Source: an uncultured Clostridium sp.
GTDB lineage: Bacteria > Bacillota > Clostridia > TANB77 > CAG-508
DNA: 35,176 nt
Direction: 5' to 3'
Assembly (NCBI GenBank): GCA_900554565.1
Contig: USHX01000015.1
Location: 1 to 35,176 of the forward strand
Notes under the pieces: model-generated
What the model was told of the DNA's origin: nothing
Seen by the model: the letters and a program-made list of their open reading frames with translations, nothing else
The model's database searches: none
Made by a program: the position numbers and the translations under genes
Shown here: piece after piece, positions 16,051 to 26,800 of the stretch
Position numbering within the stretch: position 1 is the first letter of the stretch
Layout of the letters: each line of letters starts with the position of its first letter

Positions 16051-18459
16051 TTATTTTACAACTATATTATAAATTCTATTTTTAACATAAATTTCTTTAA
16101 CTATAGTCTTTCCATCTAATTTTCCTTCAATTGCTTTATGAACTTTTTCCTTAACTGATTCTTCATTTTCATCAATTGAAATTTGCACAGTTGCTTTTAA
16201 TTTTCCATTAAATTGAATTGGAAGTGTTTTTTCATCATCAACTGTTTTTGCTTCATCAAATTTTGGCCATTCACATGAAGAAATTGGTTTGTCAAATCCT
16301 GCTATTTCATTTAATTCTTCTGTTATGTGTGGTGCAAATGGATTTAATAAGATTAAGAATGTTTTAAATTCAGCTTTATTTACTCTTTTTAGTTTATAAA
16401 ACTCATTTACCAATGTCATAAATGTTGAAACTGAAGTATTAAATTTCATTTCTTCTATATCTTTAGATACTTTCTTTATTGCTTTATGCATTGATTTTTC
16501 CATTTCAGCAGAATAGTTTTCGCCTTCTACTAATAAGTCTTTTAGGTTATATACTCTGTCTAGGAATTTGCTACAGCCACGTATGCTATCCATTGACCAA
16601 CTTGCAGATTGATCAAATGGTCCCATAAACATTTCATAAACTCTGAATGTATCTGCTCCAAATTCATTTACTATATCATCTGGATTTATTACATTTCCTT
16701 TTGATTTTGACATTTTTTCTCCGTTGTCTCCTAAAATCATACCATGTGATGTACGTTTTTGATATGGTTCTTTTGTTGGTACAACTCCAATGTCATATAA
16801 GAATTTGTGCCAAAATCTTGAGTATAGTAAATGTAATGTTGTATGTTCCATTCCTCCATTATACCAGTCAACTGGTGACCAATATTCTAATGCTTCTTTG
16901 CTTGCTAAAGCTTCATTGTTATGTGGGTCCATGTATCTTAGGAAATACCATGAAGATCCTGCCCATTGTGGCATTGTGTCTGTTTCTCTTGTTGCTTTTC
17001 CACCGCAGCGTGGACATGTTGTGTTTATCCATTCTGTTTGTTTTGCAAGTGGTGATTCTCCGTTTTCTCCTGGTTCAAAGTCTTTTACTTCTGGTAATAC
17101 TAATGGTAAATCTTTTTCATCTAGTGGTACCCAGCCACATTTTTCACAATGTACCATTGGTATTGGTTCTCCCCAATAACGTTGTCTTGAGAATACCCAA
17201 TCACGCAATTTGTAATTTACTTTTTTTGTTCCTATTTTGTTTTCTTCTAAATATTTTATAACTTCTTTTTTTGCTTCTTTTACTTCTAATCCATTTAAGA
17301 ATCCAGAATTTATCATTTTACCTGTTTCAACATCTGTAAATGCTTCTTTTTCAAGGTTTACATTTTCTCCATCTACAACTTGAATTATTGGTAATCCGAA
17401 TTTTGTCGCAAATTCATAATCTCTTGTATCATGTGCTGGAACTGCCATTATTGCTCCTGTTCCATAACTTGATAATACATAGTCTGATATCCAAATTGGT
17501 ATTTCTTTGTTTGTTAATGGATTTATTGCTTTAACACCTTTTATTTCAACTCCAGTTTTGTTTTTATTTATTTCTGAACGTTCAAAGTCTGATTTTAAAG
17601 ATGCTTGTTTTTGATATTCTTTTATTTCATCTAGGTTTGTTATTTTTTCTTTTAATTCTTCTATTAAGTGATGTTCTGGAGCTATTACCATATATGTTGC
17701 ACCAAATAGTGTGTCTGGTCTTGTTGTGTATACTTTTAAACCTTCTTCTAATCCTGGTACTTGGAATATTACTTCTGCCCCTTCTGAACGACCTATCCAA
17801 TTTCTTTGTTGTGTTTTTATTTTTTCTAGGTAATCAACATCATCTAGATCATCTATTAATCTTTGAGCATAATCTGTTATTTTTAGCATCCATTGTGATT
17901 TTTCTTTTTGTACAACTTCACTTCCGCATCTTTCACAAACACCATTTACAACTTCTTCATTTGCTAATCCTACTTTGCAACCTGTACAGAAGTTTATTGG
18001 CATTGTTGCTTTATATGCTAACCCATGTTTGTATAGTTGTATAAATATCCATTGTGTCCATTTATAATAATTTGGATCTGTTGTGTTTATTTCTCTTGAC
18101 CAGTCAAATGAAAATCCTAATGATTTTAGTTGTTCTTTGAAGTGGTCTATATTTTGTTTTGTTATTACTTTTGGATGTATATGATTTTTTATTGCAAAGT
18201 TTTCTGCTGGTAGTCCAAATGCATCAAATCCTATTGGATATAATACATTGTATCCTTCTAATCTTCTTTTTCTTGCTATTATGTCTAGTGCTGTGTAACT
18301 TCTTGGATGTCCAACGTGTAATCCTTGCCCTGATGGATATGGAAATTCGATTAGTCCATACCATTTTTTCATTGTATAATCATTTTTTGCATTAAATGTT
18401 CCTTCTTTTTCCCATTTTGTTTGCCATTTTTTTTCGACTGTTTTAAAATTATATGACAT
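16051..18459 (-). CDS. leuS: Leucyl-tRNA synthetase
   Basis: Charges tRNA-Leu with leucine. HIGH-type motif PSGQGLHVGHPRSY near residue 49 and KMSKSKGNV near 583. A zinc-ribbon-like segment FCTGC...CERCG, the CP1 editing insert with GTGAIMAVPAHDTRDYEFA, and a C-terminal anticodon-binding and tail domain are all present. The start at 18459 (MSYNFKTVEKKWQ) has AAAGGGAG seven bases upstream; a 25-codon upstream extension in frame lacks an RBS and overlaps the promoter. The length is 802 aa, standard for bacterial LeuRS. The promoter TTGAAA-17-TATAAT leaves a leader of only about 27 bases, too short for a T-box. No in-frame CGG was found in this large conserved gene. Confidence 0.97.
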   Translation of the reverse strand: MSYNFKTVEKKWQTKWEKEGTFNAKNDYTMKKWYGLIEFPYPSGQGLHVGHPRSYTALDIIARKRRLEGYNVLYPIGFDAFGLPAENFAIKNHIHPKVITKQNIDHFKEQLKSLGFSFDWSREINTTDPNYYKWTQWIFIQLYKHGLAYKATMPINFCTGCKVGLANEEVVNGVCERCGSEVVQKEKSQWMLKITDYAQRLIDDLDDVDYLEKIKTQQRNWIGRSEGAEVIFQVPGLEEGLKVYTTRPDTLFGATYMVIAPEHHLIEELKEKITNLDEIKEYQKQASLKSDFERSEINKNKTGVEIKGVKAINPLTNKEIPIWISDYVLSSYGTGAIMAVPAHDTRDYEFATKFGLPIIQVVDGENVNLEKEAFTDVETGKMINSGFLNGLEVKEAKKEVIKYLEENKIGTKKVNYKLRDWVFSRQRYWGEPIPMVHCEKCGWVPLDEKDLPLVLPEVKDFEPGENGESPLAKQTEWINTTCPRCGGKATRETDTMPQWAGSSWYFLRYMDPHNNEALASKEALEYWSPVDWYNGGMEHTTLHLLYSRFWHKFLYDIGVVPTKEPYQKRTSHGMILGDNGEKMSKSKGNVINPDDIVNEFGADTFRVYEMFMGPFDQSASWSMDSIRGCSKFLDRVYNLKDLLVEGENYSAEMEKSMHKAIKKVSKDIEEMKFNTSVSTFMTLVNEFYKLKRVNKAEFKTFLILLNPFAPHITEELNEIAGFDKPISSCEWPKFDEAKTVDDEKTLPIQFNGKLKATVQISIDENEESVKEKVHKAIEGKLDGKTIVKEIYVKNRIYNIVVK

Positions 18460-18492
18460 AGTAAAACTCCCTTTCTTACTGTAACTTTGCTT

Positions 18493-18521
18493 ATTATATA
18501 ACATCTTAGGCGGATTTTCAA
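18493..18521 (-). promoter_or_regulatory. Promoter of leuS (TTGAAA-17-TATAAT)
   Basis: Minus strand TTGAAA (18516-18521), a 17-base spacer and a perfect TATAAT (18493-18498), a near-consensus sigma-A promoter. Confidence 0.75.
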
Positions 18522-18563
18522 GCAATAAATACAATCAGTATATAAATTATTAAAATTTTAAAA

Positions 18564-18586
18564 GCAGTAAGATAATTACTTACTGC
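18564..18586 (-). terminator. Terminator after the Clp/FtsH-type gene
   Basis: GCAGTAAG (18564-18571) pairs with CTTACTGC (18579-18586). On the minus strand it is followed by TTTT, about 27 bases past the stop. Confidence 0.7.
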
Positions 18587-18612
18587 CTTTTCGATTCTTA
18601 TAAAAACTATAA

Positions 18613-20627
18613 CTATAATATTAAATTAATTTCTGGTTCAGGTAAATTATCTAATTTTAATGTTCCATCATATAACTTATCAAGTTGTTCTTTTCTCAAG
18701 ATACCTTGTTTCATAAGCGCTTCAGAGATTATTTCTAATTTATCCATATTTTTATTTAAGATGTCAGTTGCAACTTGTTCTGCTTCTTTTAGAATTTTAT
18801 TAATCTCTTCTGTTAAAAGATTTTTTTGCTTTTCAGATAAATATTGAGTTTGAACTTCGCCATTACTAGTAAAACTGTTGTATTCTCCAAAGTTTTCGCT
18901 ATTATTTAATCCAAATTGCAATATCATTCTTTTAGCATAACTAGTCGCATTTTCCATATCTCCACGTTTTCCAGCACTTGGCTCAAAATTTTTCAATTTT
19001 GTTGCTATATCACCTGCTAGGCTAACAGCAATTTCGTTAAGAATTTCTTTTTTAGTTTGTGACTGGATTACATCCTTTTTATTTTCAAAGCAATTGACAC
19101 CTAAATAATCTTTAGTTGGAATCACTGACACAACATTAATTATACTATGTTTATTTTGTAATTCTTTTGCTAATATAAAATGCCCTGTTTCATGAACTGC
19201 AGTATTTTCGAGTATTCCTGAGTCCATCTTAAGAAATTTCTTAATTTCTGATTTATGAACACTTAAAATAGAACTTATGTCTAATTTGCTTTTATCTTGA
19301 TTTTTTGCTTTTACCATTGCTATGTCTAATAAACTCATAGTTCTAGATGGATTAGCTGTAAGATAATCAAATGCTGTTGCTTGTGCAATAACTTCATCAA
19401 GCATTTCACTGCTTACTTGAACACCATGATATCTTTCTAACCGATTAACTTGAGCTGTTAGCATCTTAGGTAATTCTTGATTTTTAGGCTCTTCTACTTC
19501 AATTTTTTCAAATCTTCTGCGAAATGCAGGATCTTTTGATAAATATTTTTCATATTCATAATCTGTTGTTGCTCCAATAACTCTTACCTCCCCAGTTGCT
19601 AATATAGGTTTAAGTGCATTGGCAAAATCATGTGTACTTTCACTACTTCTTCCCATACCAATAACATTGTGAATTTCATCGATAAATAAAATTGCTTTCT
19701 TGTTTTTTTCAAGATATTTTTTTATTTCATCAAATTTTTCTTCTGATTGACCTAAGTATTTCGTGTTTTCATTAATGTATCCACATCTAATGCAAAAATC
19801 TCTGTTTCTTCAAGTTCTTTTGGACATTGCCTTTTGGCTATCCTTTCCGCCAAACCTTGAACTATTGCCGTTTTACCAGTTCCTTCTCTACCTACTAGAA
19901 TCACATTTCTAATAAGCATTTTTTGCATAATATCAAAAGCTAATTCAATTTGATCATCTCTACCTAAAATTAGGTTTTCTTGTTCTGCATTAACCTTTAC
20001 TTTTCTTAACGCTTCTGGCATATCTTCACTTTCCGAAACGATATCGTCTAATGTTTTAGATTCAGCTGCACTAGGAATTTTATCTTCTAGTTCAAATACT
20101 CCAAATGTTCCATTTTCTAATCTTTTCTTTGAAAAGATATCCAACATTTCAGATGGATATTTTAAAGTACTTGTAGGACAACCATCTACTATTAAATTAA
20201 CAGTAGGAAATAATTTTGACCAAATATCATTTTGTGTTCCCAATAGCACATGTATGATACAATCCAAATTTGCCTTTTCAAGTTTTACATCTCTAGCAAG
20301 TATTTCTGCTTTTCTTATAATTTCATCCACTTCTTTTGAGTACACATTATTTTTTATTTCTTTTTTCTTTCTAGGCTTAATTGTTTCTACAAATTCTTTT
20401 TCACAATAATAGTCTTCTAACAAATCAGCATAAAAATCGTCTTCAGCATCAAAATGTCCACTTTGTACTAGGTACTTTCCAAGTTTGTTTTTATCACTTT
20501 CAATAATTGCTGCTAACAAGTAATCTGAAGTTACTACTCTGGCACCTCTTATATCTTCGGACCGATTTCCTGCCCTTTCTATAATTTCTAGCACATCTTC
20601 TGTTACTTGATAATTATAAGTTTTCAT
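18613..20627 (-). CDS. Clp-type AAA ATPase fused to FtsH-type (M41) zinc protease; one-base disruption near 19766-19769
   Basis: Residues 1-145 resemble a Clp N-domain. A ClpA/ClpC D1-type AAA module follows: Walker A GREGTGKTA near 247, KYLGQSEEKFDEIKKYL, Walker B ILFIDEIHN near 312, GATTDYEYEKYLSKDPAFRRRF. Instead of a second AAA ring, an M41-like domain follows: zinc motif HETGH near 477-481 and the acidic ligand region GKRGDMENATSYAKRM near 555, as in FtsH. No membrane helix is seen, unlike FtsH. The frame breaks at DTLM-AAA-ACA-CGA and stops at 19752. One missing A in an AAAAA run (or a -1 slip) gives LMKNTKYLGQ, fitting the family's LVAGTKYRGE, and totals 671 aa. CGG codons at 19441 and 20562 are read in frame. 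It could be a sequence error or a recent pseudogene. Confidence 0.8.
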
Positions 20628-20644
20628 AAAAAATCTCCTTTCTG

Positions 20645-20662
20645 CAAAACAATTTTGTTTTG
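20645..20662 (-). promoter_or_regulatory. Palindrome between promoter and RBS of the Clp/FtsH-type gene
   Basis: CAAAACAATTTTGTTTTG is an 8+8 inverted repeat immediately downstream of the -10 box, at a position suited to a repressor. It is not a CIRCE element, and only half of a CtsR-type site (GGTCAAA) is visible beside it. Confidence 0.35.
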
Positions 20663-20670
20663 ACCCCTTT

Positions 20671-20700
20671 ATTATACTTCGTGGAAACTATTTATGTCAA
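20671..20700 (-). promoter_or_regulatory. Promoter of the Clp/FtsH-type gene (TTGACA-18-TATAAT)
   Basis: Minus strand TTGACA (20695-20700) and TATAAT (20671-20676), both consensus, 18 bases apart. The -35 box lies within the last codons of the upstream ldcA-like gene. Confidence 0.75.
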
Positions 20701-21612
20701 GCATTTTTCTGTTAATTCAACTTTATTATCTTTGCTAGTATCTATTCTAGCCATTGTGCCTATTGGAATTACAATTTTCTTTTCTATATGCCCAAAATTG
20801 TTTGATTTAATAATTGGAAATTTATACTCATTATTTAATGTATCTAGAACAATCTGTTCTAAAGCAATTTTACTTTCATGTTCATAATTTCCAATCCATA
20901 ATCCTTTTATTTTATCAAATACACCATTTTGCTTCATAAAATATAGGTGATTGCTGACCATCTCTGGCCCAGTTTCAAAGCCTAATTCTTCAATAAATAA
21001 GATTTTATCTGTGAAATCCACACTATATTTTCCAACCACCAATCCTCGCATTAACGATAAGTTTCCACCTATTAGTTGACCTTCTGCAAAGCCTTCTTTT
21101 ATTGTTTTGTATTCATCTGTTTTTTCTCCTAATTCTAGGCTCTTATTTACAAATCGTTCTATTGCTTGATTATAACTATAATCTGTTTCATCTGTTGCAA
21201 TTGTTTTAAAATTTGTTGCACTAAATGTTACTAAACCTGTTTTGGCTGTAATTATATTTGTAAGTGAAGTGATATCACTGTATCCACATATTATCTTAGG
21301 ATTTTTTTTTATTTTCTGAAAATCTAAATATTCAAATGTTGTGTTTGAGTTTTCTCCACCTTTTGCACACCAAATCATTTTTATTTCTTTATCACCAAAC
21401 ATTGTGTTTATATCTTCTGCTTTTTCTTTGGCACTAGCCCCATAACCACATGTGTTTGAATATAGGTTTTTTGAAAATTTTACTTTAAAACCACTTTTTT
21501 CTACTATTTTTTTTGCTTGTTTTATTTCTTCAATATTGTCTCCAATTATTGGATTTGATGGAGCTACAACACCTATTGTATCTCCAATTTTTAAACTTTT
21601 TGGAATTATCAT
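20692..21612 (-). CDS. ldcA: LD-carboxypeptidase / MccF-like S66 serine peptidase
   Basis: A 306-aa cytoplasmic S66-family peptidase. These cut the L,D bond of murein tetrapeptides during recycling or inactivate microcin-C-type aminoacyl nucleotides. Seen: the opening IGDTIGVVAPSNP, the nucleophile region IWCAKGGENSNTTFEYLDF, the ICGYSDITSL motif, the catalytic Glu in LFIEELGFETGPEM, and the downstream KFPIIKSNNFGHIEKK with the likely catalytic His. The substrate cannot be fixed from sequence. AAAGGG precedes ATG at good spacing, and it starts four bases after the MFS gene ends, so they are one transcript. It ends with the promoter of the next gene embedded in its last codons. Confidence 0.88.
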   Translation of the reverse strand: MIIPKSLKIGDTIGVVAPSNPIIGDNIEEIKQAKKIVEKSGFKVKFSKNLYSNTCGYGASAKEKAEDINTMFGDKEIKMIWCAKGGENSNTTFEYLDFQKIKKNPKIICGYSDITSLTNIITAKTGLVTFSATNFKTIATDETDYSYNQAIERFVNKSLELGEKTDEYKTIKEGFAEGQLIGGNLSLMRGLVVGKYSVDFTDKILFIEELGFETGPEMVSNHLYFMKQNGVFDKIKGLWIGNYEHESKIALEQIVLDTLNNEYKFPIIKSNNFGHIEKKIVIPIGTMARIDTSKDNKVELTEKCLT

Positions 21613-21616
21613 TTTT

Positions 21617-22978
21617 CTATTTCCCTTTATTTAATATTTCTTTCATCTCATCATATTTCGTTTCTTCTTCTGAATATTCTTCTGGTTTTAGTCCTACTCT
21701 AGTTTCCATGTATTTTTCTAGCCACATGTATATTATTGTAAATACTACTCCTACTATTATCATTGAAATTGCTGTTGTTGTTTTGCTCAATAAAAATGCT
21801 GCACATATTCCACCAACTGCTTTTGCTATGTTTGCAAACATGTCTTTTGCTGCAAATATTTTTGTGTCTATTTTTTTGTTTGAGAAACTTTTTAAAAATT
21901 TATCCATACTTGTATAATAAATTCCTTGACAGAAATTGAAAATTAGACTCATTACTATTACAAGTAAAAATAATATTATGTTTTTACTTGCTCCTAATCC
22001 ACATACTCCTGCAAAGAAACATGTTATTGCTAATGTTTGTGCTATTGTTATTAGAGATTTGTTTTTTCTTAATTTTTGGAATCCTTCCTGTTTTTTAGAA
22101 GAATATGCACTAACAAAACTTCCAAATGCTGCAACTATTGTTATTACTATTGCTGGTATGTCTAATTCTTGCAATATACTTACATAGTAGCTTGTTAAAA
22201 TTGTAATTAAACTTCCCATTAATGATGCACACAATATTAGAGCCTTTAGTCTTTCAGATTGTAGTGTATATTTAAATCCCCACTTTATATCTTGCAATTG
22301 TTTCTTTTCTAGTAATTGATTGATATTTTTCTTTTTTCTTTGCACTGGTTCTATAAAACACATTGACAATATTACTACAAATATTAGTACAAGAAGTGAA
22401 CATACAATTGGAATATATCCATTTACCATAAATAGAAATCCACCTATGATTTTTGAAATAGCATTATATAAATAATAACCAGATGATCCTTCTGAATTTA
22501 TTTTTGAGTATATCTTTCTTTTATATCTAGATGGTGGTATTGATTCACTTAACATACTTGGCTCTACTATATTTTTTATAGAAAATGCTATTGCTCCTAT
22601 AAATTCTGCAAATATTAGGTCCACTAAATTTCTACTTATCATTATAATTACCATGTATAAACAATTAAGTATGTTTGCAAATATTAAACTATTTTTTCTA
22701 CCTAAAAATTCTACAATGATGTTTCCTGGAATTTGCATTATACTTCTAAATATTGAATTAAATGTATTTTTCAACACTACATCTGCTGCTTTTATATTTT
22801 TCACTTGTGTTAAAAACAAGAAATCTATTGTGTAATAAAATAAATAATCCCATGCTAGCTTTTTATATGTTGTAAATATTCTCATATTTGTTTTTCTCAT
22901 TTCTCGTTTTTGCTCTTTTGTCATTGTATCTTGCTTTTTTTGTATTTTATTTGTTGTTTCTTTTGTGTTATCTGCCAT
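21617..22978 (-). CDS. Major facilitator superfamily-type transporter
   Basis: A 453-aa membrane protein with a charged 30-residue N-terminus (MADNTKETTNKIQKKQDTM) and about ten to twelve hydrophobic helices. Typical loops are present: the short basic loop EFLGRKNSL after helix 2 and a central charged segment (CFIEPVQRKKKNINQLLEKK). The substrate is unknown. AAGGGG precedes the start; it begins 13 bases after pgeF and ends four bases before the ldcA-like gene. The position in a peptidoglycan- and nucleotide-related cluster suggests, but does not prove, an efflux or recycling role. Confidence 0.85.
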   Translation of the reverse strand: MADNTKETTNKIQKKQDTMTKEQKREMRKTNMRIFTTYKKLAWDYLFYYTIDFLFLTQVKNIKAADVVLKNTFNSIFRSIMQIPGNIIVEFLGRKNSLIFANILNCLYMVIIMISRNLVDLIFAEFIGAIAFSIKNIVEPSMLSESIPPSRYKRKIYSKINSEGSSGYYLYNAISKIIGGFLFMVNGYIPIVCSLLVLIFVVILSMCFIEPVQRKKKNINQLLEKKQLQDIKWGFKYTLQSERLKALILCASLMGSLITILTSYYVSILQELDIPAIVITIVAAFGSFVSAYSSKKQEGFQKLRKNKSLITIAQTLAITCFFAGVCGLGASKNIILFLLVIVMSLIFNFCQGIYYTSMDKFLKSFSNKKIDTKIFAAKDMFANIAKAVGGICAAFLLSKTTTAISMIIVGVVFTIIYMWLEKYMETRVGLKPEEYSEEETKYDEMKEILNKGK

Positions 22979-22991
22979 TTATTTCCCCTTT

Positions 22992-23828
22992 TTATTTTAT
23001 TTCTATTAAAGCTGTGCTTAGCCCATAGCCTTCTTTTTCCACTCTATATGAATGTATTAAATCTGGATTACACACACTACATATTTTGCTGTCTATTATA
23101 TTTTCCTTTTTTAATCCGGCTTTTTCTAAAATTATTTGATTTATTAAAACTGTATCAATATGCCATTTTTTATTTTTTATTGTTTCTTCTATTATTTGAT
23201 TTTTTTCTATTTCTTTAAATTCATTTTCAAATAGTTTTTCTACATCTTCTTCTACTTCGAAATGACATTTTCTTATTGATGGACAAATGCAACAAATTAT
23301 ATCTTCTGGGTTACAATCAAATTCTTTTTGCATTTTTTCTACTGTTTTTACAGATATTCTTTGTAAAGTTCCGCGCCAACCTGAGTGTACATTTGCTATT
23401 ACTTTTTTTATTGGATCAAAAAATAGTAATAATATGCAATCTGCATTTGTTGTTGTTAATAATAAATTTTTCTTATTTGTTATTAGCCCATCTGTTGCTT
23501 TGTATTTTTCAGTGTTAAAATCTGGTTTACCATCGTTTAGCTTTTTATCTACTATTTGTACATTATCTGTATGCATTTGGCTTGCTTTAACTAAATTTTC
23601 ATATTTACTTCCAATTGCATTTGTTAACAATTTATATGATGTATTTGCTTGCTCTTTTTCTACACCTTCTAGTGGCTGTTTGCTTGTTGTTGCAGTTCTA
23701 AAGTTCATATTAGTACCTAGTGAGTATGCATGTGAAATTATGTCCTTATATTCTAGCAATCTTCTAAATTGTAAATATTGTACATTTCCTTTTTTTACAT
23801 GAATCACATTTTCATTTGATAAATCCAT
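22992..23828 (-). CDS. pgeF: Purine nucleoside phosphorylase / polyphenol oxidase family protein (YfiH/PgeF)
   Basis: A 278-aa member of the YfiH/laccase-domain family, associated in E. coli with correcting misincorporated amino acids in murein precursors and elsewhere with purine nucleoside phosphorolysis. Zinc-site motifs: SQMHTDNVQIVD (His), TTNADCILLLFFDP (Cys), NVHSGWRGTLQRI (His), followed by CPSIRKCHFEVEED. AAGGAG lies seven bases before ATG. It lies 11 bases after addB and 13 bases before the MFS gene, in one transcription unit. Which activity it has cannot be told from the sequence. Confidence 0.92.
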   Translation of the reverse strand: MDLSNENVIHVKKGNVQYLQFRRLLEYKDIISHAYSLGTNMNFRTATTSKQPLEGVEKEQANTSYKLLTNAIGSKYENLVKASQMHTDNVQIVDKKLNDGKPDFNTEKYKATDGLITNKKNLLLTTTNADCILLLFFDPIKKVIANVHSGWRGTLQRISVKTVEKMQKEFDCNPEDIICCICPSIRKCHFEVEEDVEKLFENEFKEIEKNQIIEETIKNKKWHIDTVLINQIILEKAGLKKENIIDSKICSVCNPDLIHSYRVEKEGYGLSTALIEIK

Positions 23829-23839
23829 ACTTACACTCC

Positions 23840-26800
23840 TTAAATTTCTTTTTCCATTTTTCTTATTATTTCATCTTTTGATTTTTGGTCTATATAATTA
23901 TATTTATTGTTGTTTTGTCTTGGGTTAAACCCACATACCATTTTATAGCTGCAATATTCACATGGTGTTTTTCCTTTTTTATTATATGGTTTTAGGTCAA
24001 TTTTTCCTTCATATATTTCTTTTGAAATATCTTTTATTGTTTTATATATATAATCTTGAAGGATTTTGAATTCTTCTTTTTTTACTCCATTTGTCCATTT
24101 TTCATTTATTGTACCAGATGCTGTTAATGCTGCTGGTACTAGTTTTGAGCTTCCTTGTTTTAATGTATTATCATTCATTTTTATTATTTTAACATCAGCT
24201 ATTATTAGGCCTTTCATTCTAAAGTTTTTTCTTATCATTTCTTCTATTTGCTCTTCATCCATTTTTTTGTCTGCTTTTATCATTTGTTCTAGCAATGAGA
24301 AATAGAATATTCCTGCTGGCATTATATCTTCTTGTTTGCATATTGCATCTGTATATGTAAGTAATTGTATTTGTAAACCTGCATATACTTCATTTAAATC
24401 AATGTTTTTTGCTGATGATTTGTAATCTATAATTCTTAAGTATTTTCCGGTCTTCAGTAGCCGATGTATCTATTCTATCTATTTTCCCTGTAATTTCAAC
24501 TCTTTTGCCATTTTCTAAATTTAGTATTATTGGTTCATATTTTCCTTTTTTACCAAATTCAATCTCTGTTCCTTCTATGCTAAAATCACTATATATTATT
24601 GTCTGAATTATGTATTTTAATGCCTTTGATACAATCTTCTTTAATCTTCTTACTAAAATCTTATATTTTGCTGTAGCAGTGAATATATAGTTTTTAGGTT
24701 GTCCCAAATTCTCATCTATTATATTTGATACAATTTTTAGTATGTCATCTTCTTCTAGTTCTGCCAATTCTATTTTTTCTTCTCTTACTTTTTTGAAAAA
24801 TTCATCTATTGTTTCATGCATAAATGAACCTGTATTAAAACTTTGTATTTTTAGTTCTTCTTTTTCTTTTAGCTTTAATCCATATTGTAAATAATATGAA
24901 AATGGGCAGCTTCTATATCTTTCTAATTTTGAAATACTTGTTTTTAGTGTGTTTCCATATAGTTTGTCTATATTTTCTTTTTCTATTTTTTGTGGCAAAT
25001 TGGTGTAATTTAAAGCTTGAATATCTTGTTCTAGTTGATTTTTCCAATTATTGTTTTGTTTATAATAGTTATAGATTAAGTACCATATGTCTTCTATTTT
25101 TTCGTTTTCTCTAGCATGTGCTATGTTTTCAATTAACTCTTCATAAGTTATTTTTTCATTTATAATTTCATATTTTTTACCCATTACATCACTTTTTTCT
25201 TCAAGTTTAGGATATAATTTTTTTATTTTGTTTATTAAAATTGATGGTCTTAAAGATTTTCCTTCACTATCTGATGATGCATATGATAAATATATTTGCT
25301 TTTCTGCTGTGGTAAATGCTTTGTAAATATTAAAATTGTCTTCATAAAGTCTGTCTATTGTATTTTTAGCTAATTCTATTCCATTTTGTTTTAATATGTC
25401 TCTATCTTGGTCATTAAAAAATCCTTCATCTTTGTTTACGCTAGGAAAGGCTCCATCATTTAACCCTATTATAAATACCACATCTACTTTATGACTTCTT
25501 GATCTATCTACATCTCCAAATGTCACTTGGTCAGCAGTTCCAGGAATTTTTCCTAATTCACTATTTTTTAATCCTATTTTTAGAATTTTATAAAATTTGT
25601 CTATTGTTAAATTGTCATTTTCAAATATTAAAACTATTTCATCTAATATTTCTAATATTATTTTGTAACTTGTTTTATACTCCGAAGCTAGTTCTACTAA
25701 TTGTTTTTCTTCTAATTTCTCTATTTTTGCTTTTACTTTTTCAGGTATATTTTCATTTAACATGAATTCATATAATGATTTAGCTATCCCTTTGGCTGTT
25801 TTGTCTTTTCTTATTTTATTTTGAATATTTACAAGTGGTTCTATTATTTGCTTTCTTAGTTCATTTAGTCTTTCAATTTCTTGCACTTTTTCTTTGTCTT
25901 CTAGACCATACACAAAGTCTTTTTTCCACTTGCTTTGTTTTATTCCCCATTTGTTGCAATAGTTTTCTAATTTAAATATTTCGTCATTTTCTATATTGCA
26001 AAATTCTAGTTTTATATATCCAAAAACCGCTTCATTTGCAAAGTTTCTATTTAATATTTCTAAAATTGATAACACATATTTTACAATAATATTTTGGTCT
26101 AAGTCTTTTTTATCATCTATAAACACAGGTATGTCATAACTTGTAAATATTGCTTTTACTAGTGATTGATAGCTATCTAAATTTTTGGTTATTATTGAAA
26201 TATCTCTATAGTGCATGTTATTTTTTCTTACCAATTTTGTTATTTGTTTTGCAATTTCTTCTATTTCTGAATATTGGTTTTTAGCAAGAAAAAGGCTTAT
26301 GTTTTCCACATTTTCTGCATATTTTGTGGATTTTATATTATAAATATTTTCACTTAGGTGTTTTAATTCTTTTGTTTTGAACCTGTATTCTTTTTCTAAA
26401 GCTACTGGCTCTTCCATTTTGAAGTTGTTTTCTTCTACTAAGTTTAGTATTTTTGTTAATGTCTGCTTGTTTGAGTAATATATGTCTGTATCTGGATTTA
26501 TTGCATATTCTAGCTTGTCTATTGTTATTGTTATATTCACTTGTTTACTAAGTAAAATCATCTTTTTTATTATTTCATATTCTTGTTTTGTAAATCCTGC
26601 AAATTCATCTATATAGATTATGCTGTCTGTTACAATGTCTGTTTTTTCTATATTGTTTGCTAAAATTTCTAGTAAGTCATCTTCTTCTATATATTCTTTT
26701 GAAATTTTTCCTTCAAATTCACTATATATTAGTTTCATGTCTGCAAGTTTTGTTTTTAAATATTTATCTTCTTGCTTTTGTTCCTCTTGCTCCAAATCTT

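Noticed and set aside
18460..18534. T-box or 25-codon N-terminal extension of leuS
   Set aside because: The promoter lies within this stretch and leaves about 27 bases of leader, too short for a T-box. The extension has no RBS and is not part of the LeuRS family.
20645..20672. CtsR or CIRCE heat-shock operator at the Clp/FtsH-type gene
   Set aside because: Only one GGTCAAA heptad is present, without its partner, and no TTAGCACTC/GAGTGCTAA. A different palindrome is present instead.
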